Origin: Candidatus Thioglobus plumae
GTDB taxonomy: Bacteria; Pseudomonadota; Gammaproteobacteria; PS1; Pseudothioglobaceae
Direction of reading: 5' to 3'
Assembly: GCA_910595815.1 (NCBI GenBank)
Contig: CAJVCM010000017.1
Location: 1-18,191, forward strand
Length of the DNA: 18,191 nt
Below are positions 7,228 through 14,904 of this stretch, piece by piece (position 1 is the first letter of the stretch; each line of letters begins with the position of its first letter). Position numbers and translations under genes: made by a program. The notes below the pieces were generated by a model, which saw nothing but the letters and a program-made list of their open reading frames with translations, made no database searches and was not told the DNA's origin.

Positions 7228-7990
7228 AAAAAAATGGGTTGTTAAAATTGGGTCAGCGCTGCTTACCAATGATGGCAAAGGGTTGGATACGATTTCTATC
7301 GCCTCATGGGTAGATCAAATTGTTACTCTGACTAAACAAGATATTGAGGTGATATTAGTTTCATCCGGTGCGATTGCCGAAGGCATTAAACGCCTGGGGT
7401 GGAATGAGCGTCCAGATGATATTCATAAGCTTCAAGCGGCTGCAGCCGTTGGGCAAATGGGTCTCATTCAAACATATGAGTCTCTCTTTGCTAAGCATGA
7501 TATGCATACTGCACAGATCCTGCTAACGCATGATAATCTCACTAATGTTGATCGTTATGAAAACATCTCGTCAACTCTTAATAATTTATTAGACTTTGGT
7601 ACTGTGCCAATCGTTAATGAAAACGATACTGTGGCCACTGATGAAATTAAATTTGGTGATAACGATACTTTGGCCGCGCTAGTGGCTAATTTAGTCGGTG
7701 CAAACCAACTTATTATTCTCACTGACCAAGGTGGTGTGTATGATGCCGATCCTCGTCAGGATGCTAATGCTAAATTGATTGAAACCATTCATGTAGATGA
7801 TGAAAAACTTGAGCAGGTCGCTGGCAGAACCGGCGGATCCTTAGGCTCTGGTGGTATGTACACCAAAGTACTTGCCGCTAAAAAAGCTGCTGAGTCAAAT
7901 ACAACCACTATTATTGCCTCTGGAAAAGCACCAGATGTATTAACAAGATTAGCCAGCGGTGAGCGTGTTGGCACGTTAATCACTTGTTAG
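7220..7990 (+). CDS. proB: Glutamate 5-kinase, catalytic domain only
   Basis: Phosphorylates glutamate to gamma-glutamyl phosphate, the first step of proline synthesis. Amino-acid-kinase motifs, numbered from ATG 7220, are VVKIGSALLT (7-16), SSGAIAEG (48-55), NENDTVATDEIKFGDND (133-149), LTDQGGVYDADPR (167-179) and GSGGMYTKVLAAKKA (209-223). Two ATGs occur at 7217 and 7220. AAAGG at 7210-7214 is better spaced for 7220. The protein is 256 residues and ends just after the kinase domain, at the segment reading RVGTLI. The C-terminal PUA domain of the 367-residue E. coli enzyme is absent, and the next gene begins at once, so this is a natural single-domain form rather than a visible frameshift. 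It overlaps obgE upstream and folK downstream. proA is not in the window. Confidence 0.93.
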   Translation: MSKKKWVVKIGSALLTNDGKGLDTISIASWVDQIVTLTKQDIEVILVSSGAIAEGIKRLGWNERPDDIHKLQAAAAVGQMGLIQTYESLFAKHDMHTAQILLTHDNLTNVDRYENISSTLNNLLDFGTVPIVNENDTVATDEIKFGDNDTLAALVANLVGANQLIILTDQGGVYDADPRQDANAKLIETIHVDDEKLEQVAGRTGGSLGSGGMYTKVLAAKKAAESNTTTIIASGKAPDVLTRLASGERVGTLITC

Positions 7991-8457
7991 CTTATATCGG
8001 CCTGGGTTCCAATCTTAACAACCCAAAACAGCAAATTAAAGATGCACTAATTGCACTTAATTCCACAAAGGATGTGAAAGTGGCAGCTTTGTCTAGCTTG
8101 TATCAGTCCAAACCAATTGATGATTCTAAGCAGCCTGATTATATTAATGCCGTTTGCCAAGTAGATACGCATTTAACCGCACTAGAATTATTGTATGTGT
8201 GCCAAGAGATTGAAACCAATCAACACCGTGTACGAGAAAAAAAATGGGGTGCAAGAACCATTGATTTAGATATCATTCTTTATGGTGTGCAAGTAGTGGC
8301 ATCAAAGCAGTTAATCATTCCACACCCTGAAATGATGAATAGAGCTTTTGTATTGGTACCATTGTCTGAGTTAGAGTCAGATCTTAAGGTGCCTGTATTA
8401 GGCCCTTTGCAAGCATTAATTGACCTAATAGATACTTCAGAGTTGATTAAATTATGA
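7984..8457 (+). CDS. folK: 2-amino-4-hydroxy-6-hydroxymethyldihydropteridine pyrophosphokinase (HPPK)
   Basis: Transfers pyrophosphate from ATP to 6-hydroxymethyl-dihydropterin in folate synthesis. The start is TTG 7984, overlapping the end of proB by 7 bp. No ATG lies nearby and YIGLGSNL, the HPPK N-terminal motif, begins only three codons later. No Shine-Dalgarno is seen, so translational coupling with proB is likely. Other motifs are RVREKKWGARTIDLDIILYG (residues about 79-98) and HPEMMNRAFVLVPLSEL (about 113-129), which match the nucleotide/metal and C-terminal signatures. At 157 residues it has the E. coli-like length. The stop overlaps the panB ATG in an ATGA junction. folK next to panB-panC is a common gammaproteobacterial arrangement. 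Confidence 0.95.
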   Translation: MLAYIGLGSNLNNPKQQIKDALIALNSTKDVKVAALSSLYQSKPIDDSKQPDYINAVCQVDTHLTALELLYVCQEIETNQHRVREKKWGARTIDLDIILYGVQVVASKQLIIPHPEMMNRAFVLVPLSELESDLKVPVLGPLQALIDLIDTSELIKL

Positions 8458-9236
8458 AGCTTGACCAGTTACAAGCCTTTAAACAGTCTGCAGAAAAGAT
8501 CACTTGTTTGACCGCTTATGACAGCTCATTTTCTCAGTTGTTTGATGAATGCGGTGTTGATATTATTTTAGTGGGTGATTCGTTAGGTAATGTAATCCAA
8601 GGTGGCGAAAATACGCTCGGCGTCACCATGGAAGATATGATTTACCACACTCAATCAGTAGCAAGAGGCATTAAAGACACCTTGTTGATTGCTGATATGC
8701 CTTATCAAAGTTACGACAATGCCAATCAAACATTGGCAAATGCCCGACGGTTGATTGATGCGGGCGCACAAATGGTAAAGTTTGAAGGTGGGCAAGAACA
8801 CAAAGACTCATTTAAGATCTTACAAGCCAACAATATCCCAGTTTGTGGGCATTTAGGTCTGCAGCCACAATCAGTCATTGAAATGGGTGGCTATAAAGTA
8901 CAAGGCAAAGACGAGGCGAGTGCTAAGCGAATCATTGATGATGCACTAGCGTTAGAATCTTGGGGTGTGCAAACGTTAGTACTTGAATGTGTACCGGCAG
9001 CGTTAGCCAAGCAAGTTTCTCAAGCATTAAGTATCCCAACTATTGGCATTGGCGCTGGGGTTTATTGTGACGGTCAAGTATTGGTGAGCTATGACATGCT
9101 TGGGATTAATACTAAGCACTTACCAAGATTTGTTAAAAACTTTCTAAAAGGCAATAATGACATTCAAGGTGCTATTAACGCTTTTATTACAGCGGTTAAA
9201 ACCCAGTCATTCCCGGGCAATGAACACAGTTATTAG
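8454..9236 (+). CDS. panB: 3-methyl-2-oxobutanoate hydroxymethyltransferase (ketopantoate hydroxymethyltransferase)
   Basis: Adds a one-carbon unit from methylenetetrahydrofolate to 2-oxoisovalerate to give ketopantoate, the first step toward pantothenate and CoA. It has 260 residues of a (beta/alpha)8 barrel. Motifs are LTAYD (19-23), VGDSLGNVIQG with metal ligand D42 (40-50), ADMPYQSY with D81 (80-87), KFEGG with E111 (109-113), CGHLGLQPQS (131-140), LVLECVP with E178 (175-181) and IGIGAG..CDGQVLVSYDMLG (197-217). It starts inside the folK stop codon (ATGA). Its need for a folate cofactor makes the neighbour folK functionally apt. panC follows after 12 bp. Confidence 0.97.
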   Translation: MKLDQLQAFKQSAEKITCLTAYDSSFSQLFDECGVDIILVGDSLGNVIQGGENTLGVTMEDMIYHTQSVARGIKDTLLIADMPYQSYDNANQTLANARRLIDAGAQMVKFEGGQEHKDSFKILQANNIPVCGHLGLQPQSVIEMGGYKVQGKDEASAKRIIDDALALESWGVQTLVLECVPAALAKQVSQALSIPTIGIGAGVYCDGQVLVSYDMLGINTKHLPRFVKNFLKGNNDIQGAINAFITAVKTQSFPGNEHSY

Positions 9237-9248
9237 TTACAAATTTCC

Positions 9249-10088
9249 GTGAAAACTCATACAACAATTCAATCACTACAAAGCGCAATTGATAGCTGGC
9301 GATCTCAAGGGCAACGTATTGCTTTTGTGCCAACCATGGGCGGTTTACATGACGGGCATTTATCTTTAGTTGCGCTTGCCAAACAAAAGGCTGATAAGGT
9401 TATAGTGAGTGTGTTTGTAAACCCAACGCAGTTTGGTGAAAATGAAGATTTTGACCAATATCCTAATACACTTGAGCAAGACATTGCGTTGCTAGAGCAG
9501 CATCAAATTGATGGTTTATACACCCCAAGTATTGAGCAGATTTACCCTCAGGGTTTAGACAGCGACATTAAAGTCGGTGAGGTGGGCGATATTTTGTGTG
9601 GCGCTTCTCGTCCAGGACATTTTGATGGGGTGGTGCAAGTGGTGCGCCGTCTGTTTGAAATTGTTAAACCCAATATGGCTATATTTGGGCAGAAGGATTA
9701 TCAACAGTTATTGGTGATCGCACAAATGGCTGCTCAGTATTTTCCAGAAATTGAGGTGCTGTCACAGCCAACCATTAGAGAGCAAGACGGCCTAGCCATG
9801 AGTACGCGTAATCAATATTTGTCGATTGATGAGAAGAAAATCGCACCTCGCTTATATCAAGCATTACTTCAAACTAAGCAAGATTATTTGGACAATACAC
9901 CGGTCGAAGTATTAACTAACAGGGTAAAAAATACCCTTTCAAAGGATTTTAAAGTGGATTATTTTGAAGTACTAGATGCTAATACCCTTAAGCAAATCAC
10001 TGATAATACAAGTAAAATTGCGATATTATGCGCAGTCTTTCTAGGATCAACTCGATTGATTGACAATATTATTTTTAATAAAGGATAA
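9249..10088 (+). CDS. panC: Pantothenate synthetase (pantoate-beta-alanine ligase)
   Basis: ATP-dependent condensation of pantoate and beta-alanine to pantothenate. The start is GTG 9249: the only early ATG (codon 30) lies within the conserved VPTMGGLHDGHLSL (27-40) and cannot be the start. No clear ribosome binding site is seen. Motifs are HDGH (34-37, the nucleotidyltransferase HxGH), FVNPTQF (56-62), FGQKDYQQL (146-154) and GLAMSTRN (181-188, KMSKS-like loop). The 279-residue length is normal. It lies 12 bp after panB and 2 bp before nfuA, whose ribosome binding site lies inside its last codons. panD, needed to make beta-alanine from aspartate, is not in the window. Confidence 0.97.
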   Translation: MKTHTTIQSLQSAIDSWRSQGQRIAFVPTMGGLHDGHLSLVALAKQKADKVIVSVFVNPTQFGENEDFDQYPNTLEQDIALLEQHQIDGLYTPSIEQIYPQGLDSDIKVGEVGDILCGASRPGHFDGVVQVVRRLFEIVKPNMAIFGQKDYQQLLVIAQMAAQYFPEIEVLSQPTIREQDGLAMSTRNQYLSIDEKKIAPRLYQALLQTKQDYLDNTPVEVLTNRVKNTLSKDFKVDYFEVLDANTLKQITDNTSKIAILCAVFLGSTRLIDNIIFNKG

Positions 10089-10090
10089 CC

Positions 10091-10669
10091 ATGTTTGATA
10101 TTACTGACGAAGCTCTAACTTATGTAGCTGAATTATTCGCCCAGCAAGGCGAAGAAGACTTAGGTTTAAAGGTCGATATTGAAAAAGCCGGTACACCAGC
10201 TGCTGCCGTCACTTTTAATTTTTGCTATTCTAAAGATTTAGGTAAAACTTATTTTAAATTTGAGTACGAAGGTTTTAATGCTTTTATTGACGAGAGTAAT
10301 TTTGATTATTTAAAAGACTCTGAAGTTGCTTTAAAAGAAGAAGGCTCTACTAAGAAGCTCACCATTACGGCACCGAATGCTAAGGGTGAAGCACCAAAAG
10401 ACGATGCACCTTTAGCAGAAAAAATTAAATACACCATTGCTGCTGAAGTTAATCCACAGCTAGCTTCACATGGTGGCTTTGTTGAGTTGGTTAAAATCAC
10501 CGATGATATGGATGTCATTCTTAATTTTGGTGGTGGTTGTCAAGGCTGTTCTTCAGTTAAAGTGACATTAAAGAATGGTGTAGAAGCACAATTAAAAGCG
10601 CTTTATCCACAGATCAAAAATATCTTAGATTCAACTGATCATTCGCAAAAAGAAAACGCCTATATGTAA
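10091..10669 (+). CDS. nfuA: Fe-S biogenesis protein NfuA
   Basis: Cluster-carrier protein that delivers [4Fe-4S] clusters to target enzymes. At 192 residues it matches the E. coli protein. Residues about 1-95 are a degenerate A-type (IscA-like) domain that keeps only one cysteine (C45) where scaffold members have three. Residues about 107-180 are the NifU C-terminal domain, with INPQLAGHGG-like NPQLASHGG (121-129) and GGGCQGCSSVK carrying the cluster cysteines C150 and C153 (CxxC). AAGGA (10081-10085) is a good ribosome binding site and overlaps the panC stop. It sits in the cofactor operon, and ThiC in this window is a [4Fe-4S] enzyme that could be a client (inference). Confidence 0.95.
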   Translation: MFDITDEALTYVAELFAQQGEEDLGLKVDIEKAGTPAAAVTFNFCYSKDLGKTYFKFEYEGFNAFIDESNFDYLKDSEVALKEEGSTKKLTITAPNAKGEAPKDDAPLAEKIKYTIAAEVNPQLASHGGFVELVKITDDMDVILNFGGGCQGCSSVKVTLKNGVEAQLKALYPQIKNILDSTDHSQKENAYM

Positions 10670-10698
10670 CTCGATAAGGATTATGGTATAACTTTATT

Positions 10699-11205
10699 AT
10701 GTTGACCACAATTAAGGCTAGCGCTGAAGATAGACAAAGCGCAAAAGCACCACACGAGCTATTCACTATCAATATGGTGATAGTGCATTTGTTCTTTTCA
10801 CTAGGCATGATTAAGCTGCTTGGCTTTAGTATGGGCGGTGCAATTGCAAGTTCTATTGCGCTATCGTTATACATCATTGTTTATACTTTTTTCCAAACCA
10901 AAAGAGCCAAAGAAAATGCACCTCATTTGGTGTATTTACACTGGAAGCTATCATTGGATCGTTATAAATTAGTCATTGGCGCCTATGTGTTTTATTTTAT
11001 TGTGACTTCATTATCATTTTTTATCAAAACGGATGCGCCAGCTAGTATGGATGGGGCAAGCATATTAGATTCGATTTTGAGTTTGCTGGGTGTTGTGCCA
11101 CTGTTCTTTGTTATTTTGGTTTCAATGGTATTAGGCTCCGGATCAATGTTCAATGCAGGACGCGGTGAAATTGATAAAGCGTTTATGCAAAACCACCCTC
11201 AATGA
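10699..11205 (+). CDS. Unrecognised four-helix inner-membrane protein
   Basis: 168 residues that I cannot assign to a family. A polar 20-residue N-terminus is followed by four predicted membrane helices at about 21-43, 46-66, 90-109 and 121-146. Short polar loops separate them (QTKRAKENAPH at 66-76 and SLDRYK at 85-90), and a Gly/Ser-rich segment leads to a polar C-terminus containing RGEIDK. No catalytic or transporter signature stands out. It lies 29 bp after nfuA, and its stop overlaps the thiL ATG in an ATGA junction, so it is very likely co-transcribed and translationally coupled with thiL. thiL often neighbours nusB or pgpA, but the PgpA acidic motifs are not present here. A poorly spaced AAGG lies upstream of the start. 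Confidence 0.8.
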   Translation: MLTTIKASAEDRQSAKAPHELFTINMVIVHLFFSLGMIKLLGFSMGGAIASSIALSLYIIVYTFFQTKRAKENAPHLVYLHWKLSLDRYKLVIGAYVFYFIVTSLSFFIKTDAPASMDGASILDSILSLLGVVPLFFVILVSMVLGSGSMFNAGRGEIDKAFMQNHPQ

Positions 11206-12128
11206 ATGAGTTTAAACTGATTGAGCGTTATTTCAATTGGGCTTGTTATCATTCGGTTAGTTTAGGTGTTGGTGATGATTGTGCCATTATTGATACCACG
11301 CCTAATACACAAATCGTTACCAGTGTTGATACGCTAATTGAAGGTGTGCACTTCCCCAAAAATACAAGTGCTGCTGATATTGCTTACAAAGCCTTAGCCG
11401 TTAATTTAAGTGATTTGGCAGCCATGGGCGCCACACCAAAATATTTCACTCTAGCCTTAACACTGCCTGAATTAAATGAAGCGTGGCTAAGTGAATTTTC
11501 GGATGCTTTAAAACAATTGGCAGCTGAGTACCAACTTGATTTAATCGGTGGTGATACCACCAAAGGCGCTTTAAGTATCACCATTAACATCATTGGTGAA
11601 GTAGAGGTAGGCAGGGCGTTATTGCGTTCAGGTGCCGAAGCCGATGATTTGATTTATGTTTCTAACACGCTAGGTGATGCGGCTTATGCCTGGCAACAAA
11701 TTGAGCAGAGGTACACACCTTCAGATTTTTGTTTAGAGCGATTTAATCGACCAACACCAAGGGTAGGCTTAGCACAAGCGCTAGTAGGTATGGCTAATGC
11801 CTGTATTGACCTTTCAGACGGGTTAGAGCAAGACCTTTCCCACATTCTAAAACACTCTAAGGTGGGTGCAGCTATTAATATAGACGCTATTCCATTATCA
11901 GATGAAGTGAATAGTTATATTAATACCACTCAAGATTGGTGTATTGCATTAGCGGGCGGTGATGACTATGAGTTGTGTTTTACCATGCCAGAATCGCGCA
12001 TTGATGCTTTAAAAGTGATTGAGAAAAATCTAGGTATAACACTAACTAAGATCGGTGTTATTACAAAAGACCTTGGTTTGGATATTAAAGGACTAAATAA
12101 GACCTGCACGTCTTATCAACATTTCTGA
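11202..12128 (+). CDS. thiL: Thiamine-monophosphate kinase
   Basis: Phosphorylates thiamine phosphate to thiamine pyrophosphate, the last step of the pathway that also uses ThiC. At 308 residues it has normal family length. It has the PurM/ThiL ATP-binding layout: GVGDDCA (22-28), SVDTLIEGVHF (41-51), NLSDLAAMGA (68-77), GGDTTKG (116-122), IDLSDGL (202-208) and AGGDDYELCF (251-260). The start overlaps the stop of the membrane-protein gene by 4 bp. It closes the long plus-strand block and faces dksA across a 37-bp gap in which I see no convincing terminator hairpin. Confidence 0.96.
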   Translation: MNEFKLIERYFNWACYHSVSLGVGDDCAIIDTTPNTQIVTSVDTLIEGVHFPKNTSAADIAYKALAVNLSDLAAMGATPKYFTLALTLPELNEAWLSEFSDALKQLAAEYQLDLIGGDTTKGALSITINIIGEVEVGRALLRSGAEADDLIYVSNTLGDAAYAWQQIEQRYTPSDFCLERFNRPTPRVGLAQALVGMANACIDLSDGLEQDLSHILKHSKVGAAINIDAIPLSDEVNSYINTTQDWCIALAGGDDYELCFTMPESRIDALKVIEKNLGITLTKIGVITKDLGLDIKGLNKTCTSYQHF

Positions 12129-12165
12129 ATTTTTAACGCAGTAGCAAGGGTAAAGACGCTGAAAG

Positions 12166-12576
12166 TTAGACTTCCTTTCGTTCTGCGATGGTCTTACAAT
12201 CTATACACTCATCAGCCGTAGGGCGCGCTTCCAAACGCACTGAAGAGATTTCTGCACCACAAGTTTTGCAATAGCCATAATCACCCAATTCAATTATATG
12301 CAAGGTTTTTTCAATTTTATTAATGAGTTTTCTTTCACGATCACGTGTTCTAAGCTCCAACGCAAACTCTTCTTCCAAAGTAGCTCTGTCATTAATATCC
12401 GCCACCTGATTTGAATCCTCCTGGATATGAGTAATGGTAGATTCGGCATCACTAATTAACTGCTTTCTCCAAGTGTTTAATTTTATTTGAAAGTGTTCGA
12501 TATGTCCTGCGCTCATGAACTCTTCATTTTTAGCAGGTTTGTAAGCGGGAATATCTTGAAAATCAGGCTCTGACAT
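12166..12576 (-). CDS. dksA: RNA polymerase-binding transcription factor DksA
   Basis: Binds the RNA polymerase secondary channel and, with ppGpp, controls rRNA and amino-acid promoters. At 136 residues it is shorter than the 151-residue E. coli protein. The N-terminal YKPAKNEEFM (12-21) is typical. A coiled coil spans about 26-98, and its tip DINDRAT (60-66) keeps the acidic residues and alanine (D60, D63, A65) that match the functional tip of E. coli DksA. The zinc finger has all four cysteines: C103, C106, C124, C127. ATG 12576 is preceded by a clear sigma-70 promoter. It converges on thiL and diverges from the cbbY-like gene. Confidence 0.97.
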   Translation of the reverse strand: MSEPDFQDIPAYKPAKNEEFMSAGHIEHFQIKLNTWRKQLISDAESTITHIQEDSNQVADINDRATLEEEFALELRTRDRERKLINKIEKTLHIIELGDYGYCKTCGAEISSVRLEARPTADECIDCKTIAERKEV

Positions 12577-12602
12577 AGTGGTTATTAGTTAAAAAAATAA
12601 TG

Positions 12603-12631
12603 TTTATACCGAAACTGACTTAAAATAGCAA
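12603..12631 (-). promoter_or_regulatory. Sigma-70 promoter of dksA
   Basis: On the minus strand TTGCTA (12631-12626) and TATAAA (12608-12603) are separated by exactly 17 bases, matching the consensus at four and five of six positions. Transcription would start near 12596, giving a leader of about 20 bases. This is the best-formed promoter in the window. Confidence 0.6.
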
Positions 12632-12665
12632 TTTATTTCTTACATTTATTATTATAAAATTATTT

Positions 12666-13427
12666 ATGACACTAAAAGCACTTATTTTTGATGTTGATGG
12701 AACCCTTGCAAATACTGAGCGTGATGGGCATTTGGTCGCCTTTAATTTGGCATTTGCAGAATTAGGCCTAGATTGGGTCTGGTCGAACGAACTTTACCAC
12801 AAATTACTCGATGTCACCGGTGGGCAGTTACGCATCAAACATTATGTCAATGATTACAAGCCCGATTTTACTTGTGACGATTTAGATACTTTTGCCGCCT
12901 CCATCCATGCGCTCAAAACCAAGATCTATGTACGCCTAGTTAATGAAGGAAAAATACCTTTAAGACCAGGTGTAGAGCGTTTATTTCATGAGGCGAGAGA
13001 TGCTGGTTTAAGAATGGCTATTGCCACCACCACCACACCTGCTAATGTTGATGCGCTGATTGCCAATACATTAGGGCGTGAGGCATTGGATTGGTTTGAG
13101 GTGATTGGTGCAGGTAATATCGTACCTAATTTAAAACCAGCGGGTGATATCTACCATTGGGTATTAGAACAAATGAATCTAGAGCCTAAAGATTGTCTTG
13201 CTTTTGAAGATTCGCGTAATGGCATTGTTTCAGCAACCGATGCAAATTTAAAAACATTAATCACCACTAACGAATATACTGAGTCTCATCAGTTTAATGA
13301 GGCAATCGTTATTCTGAATAATTTAGGCGAGCCAAACAAACCCTTTACATTAATTGAAGGTGACGCCACTGACGCCACTTATGTAACAGTTGATTACTTA
13401 AAGGAACTACATGCAAAGCATTGTTGA
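12666..13427 (+). CDS. cbbY: CbbY-like HAD phosphatase
   Basis: HAD-superfamily hydrolase, 253 residues. Motif I is IFDVDGTLANTE (7-18) with nucleophile D9 and acid D11. Motif II lies at AIATTTT (118-124), motif III is K157 (NLKPAGD) and motif IV is FEDSRNG (180-186). The cap region AFAELGLDWVWSNELYHKLL followed by DVTGG closely resembles proteobacterial CbbY, a phosphatase that removes xylulose-1,5-bisphosphate, an inhibitor of Rubisco. That substrate is inferred from family resemblance. The C-terminus runs about 20 residues beyond typical CbbY and overlaps the ilvA start by 17 bp. No ribosome binding site is seen and a TATAAA lies only 8 bases upstream, so the message may be nearly leaderless. 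No Rubisco genes are in the window. A generic phosphoglycolate/beta-phosphoglucomutase-like phosphatase is the alternative. Confidence 0.8.
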   Translation: MTLKALIFDVDGTLANTERDGHLVAFNLAFAELGLDWVWSNELYHKLLDVTGGQLRIKHYVNDYKPDFTCDDLDTFAASIHALKTKIYVRLVNEGKIPLRPGVERLFHEARDAGLRMAIATTTTPANVDALIANTLGREALDWFEVIGAGNIVPNLKPAGDIYHWVLEQMNLEPKDCLAFEDSRNGIVSATDANLKTLITTNEYTESHQFNEAIVILNNLGEPNKPFTLIEGDATDATYVTVDYLKELHAKHC

Positions 13428-14904
13428 TTTAGCCGATAACACCCGCGTTTATGACGTTGCTAGCGTTACGCCATTGAGCTTAGCGCATCAACTCAGCGAA
13501 CGCAGTAAAAACAACATCTACCTTAAGCGAGAAGATGAGTTGGTCATTCACGCCTTTAAGTTAAGAGGTGCTTATCAAAAAATCTCCGGTTTAACCAAAG
13601 AACAAGCAGCCAAAGGTGTAGTGGCATCAAGTGCTGGCAATCATGCTCAGGGTGTGGCATTGTCTGCTACTAAGCTCGGCATTGAATCAGTGATTGTGAT
13701 GCCACTTTCAACCCCTAAAATTAAAGTCAATGCGGTCGAGCAACTGGGCGGCAAAGTTGTGCTTCATGGCGATGTGTATGATGATGCCTATCAATATGCC
13801 AAACAGTTAGAGCAAGCCCAAGATTTGGTATTTATCCATCCGTACGATGATATTGAAGTCATGGCAGGGCAGGCAACCATTGCTAAAGAATTATTAGAAC
13901 AACTCCCGAGTATGGATAAAGTATTTGTTCCTGTGGGCGGCGGCGGTCTTATTGCCGGTATAGCCACTTACATCAAGCATTACGCACCAAATATTCAAGT
14001 GATTGGTGTTGAGCCAGAAGATTCGCCAACACTTTATCAAGCCCTTAAACAAGGCGAACGCATTATATTACCCGATGTTGGTCGTTTTGCTGATGGTGTG
14101 GCTGTTAAGCAAATTGGTGAACAAACCTATCCAATTATCAAAGCAGTGGTAGATGAAGTAGTGTTAGTGAGTAATGATGAAATTTGCGCTGCTATTAAAG
14201 ACATCTATGAAGACATGCGATCTATTGCAGAGCCTGCTGGTGCCTTGGCTACAGCAGGGGTGAAGAAGTACGTCGAACAAAATAACATTGAAAATGAGAA
14301 TCTTGTTTCTATTGTCTCAGGTGCTAATGTTAACTTTGATCGCCTACGCTATATCTCAGAACGCGCAGATTTAGGCGAACACAACGAAGCCATTATTGCA
14401 GCGACTATTCCAGAGCAACCTGGTAGTTTCTTAAAGTTTTGTCAGTTGCTGGATAACCACGCCATTACAGAGTTCAACTATCGTTACGCACCTAATAGAC
14501 AGGCGCATATCTTTGTTGGTGTGGCACTTAGTGAAGGTTTAAGCGAAAAAGAAGCATTGATATCCAAGCTCTCACAATCATTTGATATTTTGGACATGAG
14601 TGACAACTCTATTGCTAAGACCCATATTCGTTATATGGTGGGTGGCCGTTCAGATGCTGATAACGAAGTACTGTACCGATTTGAATTTCCTGAGCGCCCT
14701 GGTGCTTTGCTTAACTTTTTAAAGAAGGTGGGTACACATTGGAATATTTCTTTATTCCATTATCGTAATCATGGTGCCGATTTCGGCCGTGTGCTTATTG
14801 GTTTACAGGTTGATGATGTCACCCAGATAGAGCGTAACTTTGATGAGTTGGGTTATTTCTACCAAAACGAAACCGATAACAAAGCGTATCAATACTTCCT
14901 TTAG
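13411..14904 (+). CDS. ilvA: Threonine ammonia-lyase, biosynthetic
   Basis: PLP enzyme that converts threonine to 2-oxobutanoate, the first step to isoleucine. It has 497 residues. The catalytic domain (about 1-320) carries HAFKLRGAY with the Schiff-base K50, SAGNHAQG (74-81) and the phosphate-binding GGGGL (176-180). Two ACT-like regulatory domains follow (about 325-395 and 418-490; PEQPGSF and PERPGALL mark their starts). The paired regulatory domains indicate the isoleucine-inhibited biosynthetic form rather than catabolic TdcB. AAGGA (13401-13405) is a good ribosome binding site within the upstream gene. Its 3' end is overlapped by rimI for about 62 bp. Confidence 0.96.
   Translation: MQSIVDLADNTRVYDVASVTPLSLAHQLSERSKNNIYLKREDELVIHAFKLRGAYQKISGLTKEQAAKGVVASSAGNHAQGVALSATKLGIESVIVMPLSTPKIKVNAVEQLGGKVVLHGDVYDDAYQYAKQLEQAQDLVFIHPYDDIEVMAGQATIAKELLEQLPSMDKVFVPVGGGGLIAGIATYIKHYAPNIQVIGVEPEDSPTLYQALKQGERIILPDVGRFADGVAVKQIGEQTYPIIKAVVDEVVLVSNDEICAAIKDIYEDMRSIAEPAGALATAGVKKYVEQNNIENENLVSIVSGANVNFDRLRYISERADLGEHNEAIIAATIPEQPGSFLKFCQLLDNHAITEFNYRYAPNRQAHIFVGVALSEGLSEKEALISKLSQSFDILDMSDNSIAKTHIRYMVGGRSDADNEVLYRFEFPERPGALLNFLKKVGTHWNISLFHYRNHGADFGRVLIGLQVDDVTQIERNFDELGYFYQNETDNKAYQYFL

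Noticed and set aside
10614..10877. Minus-strand frame of 87 codons spanning the nfuA end and the membrane-protein start
   Set aside because: It covers the junction of two well-supported plus-strand genes and has no recognisable product; the hydrophobic stretch mirrors the membrane-helix codons.
12129..12165. Possible bidirectional terminator between thiL and dksA
   Set aside because: I could not form a convincing GC stem followed by a T-run on either strand in these 37 bases.
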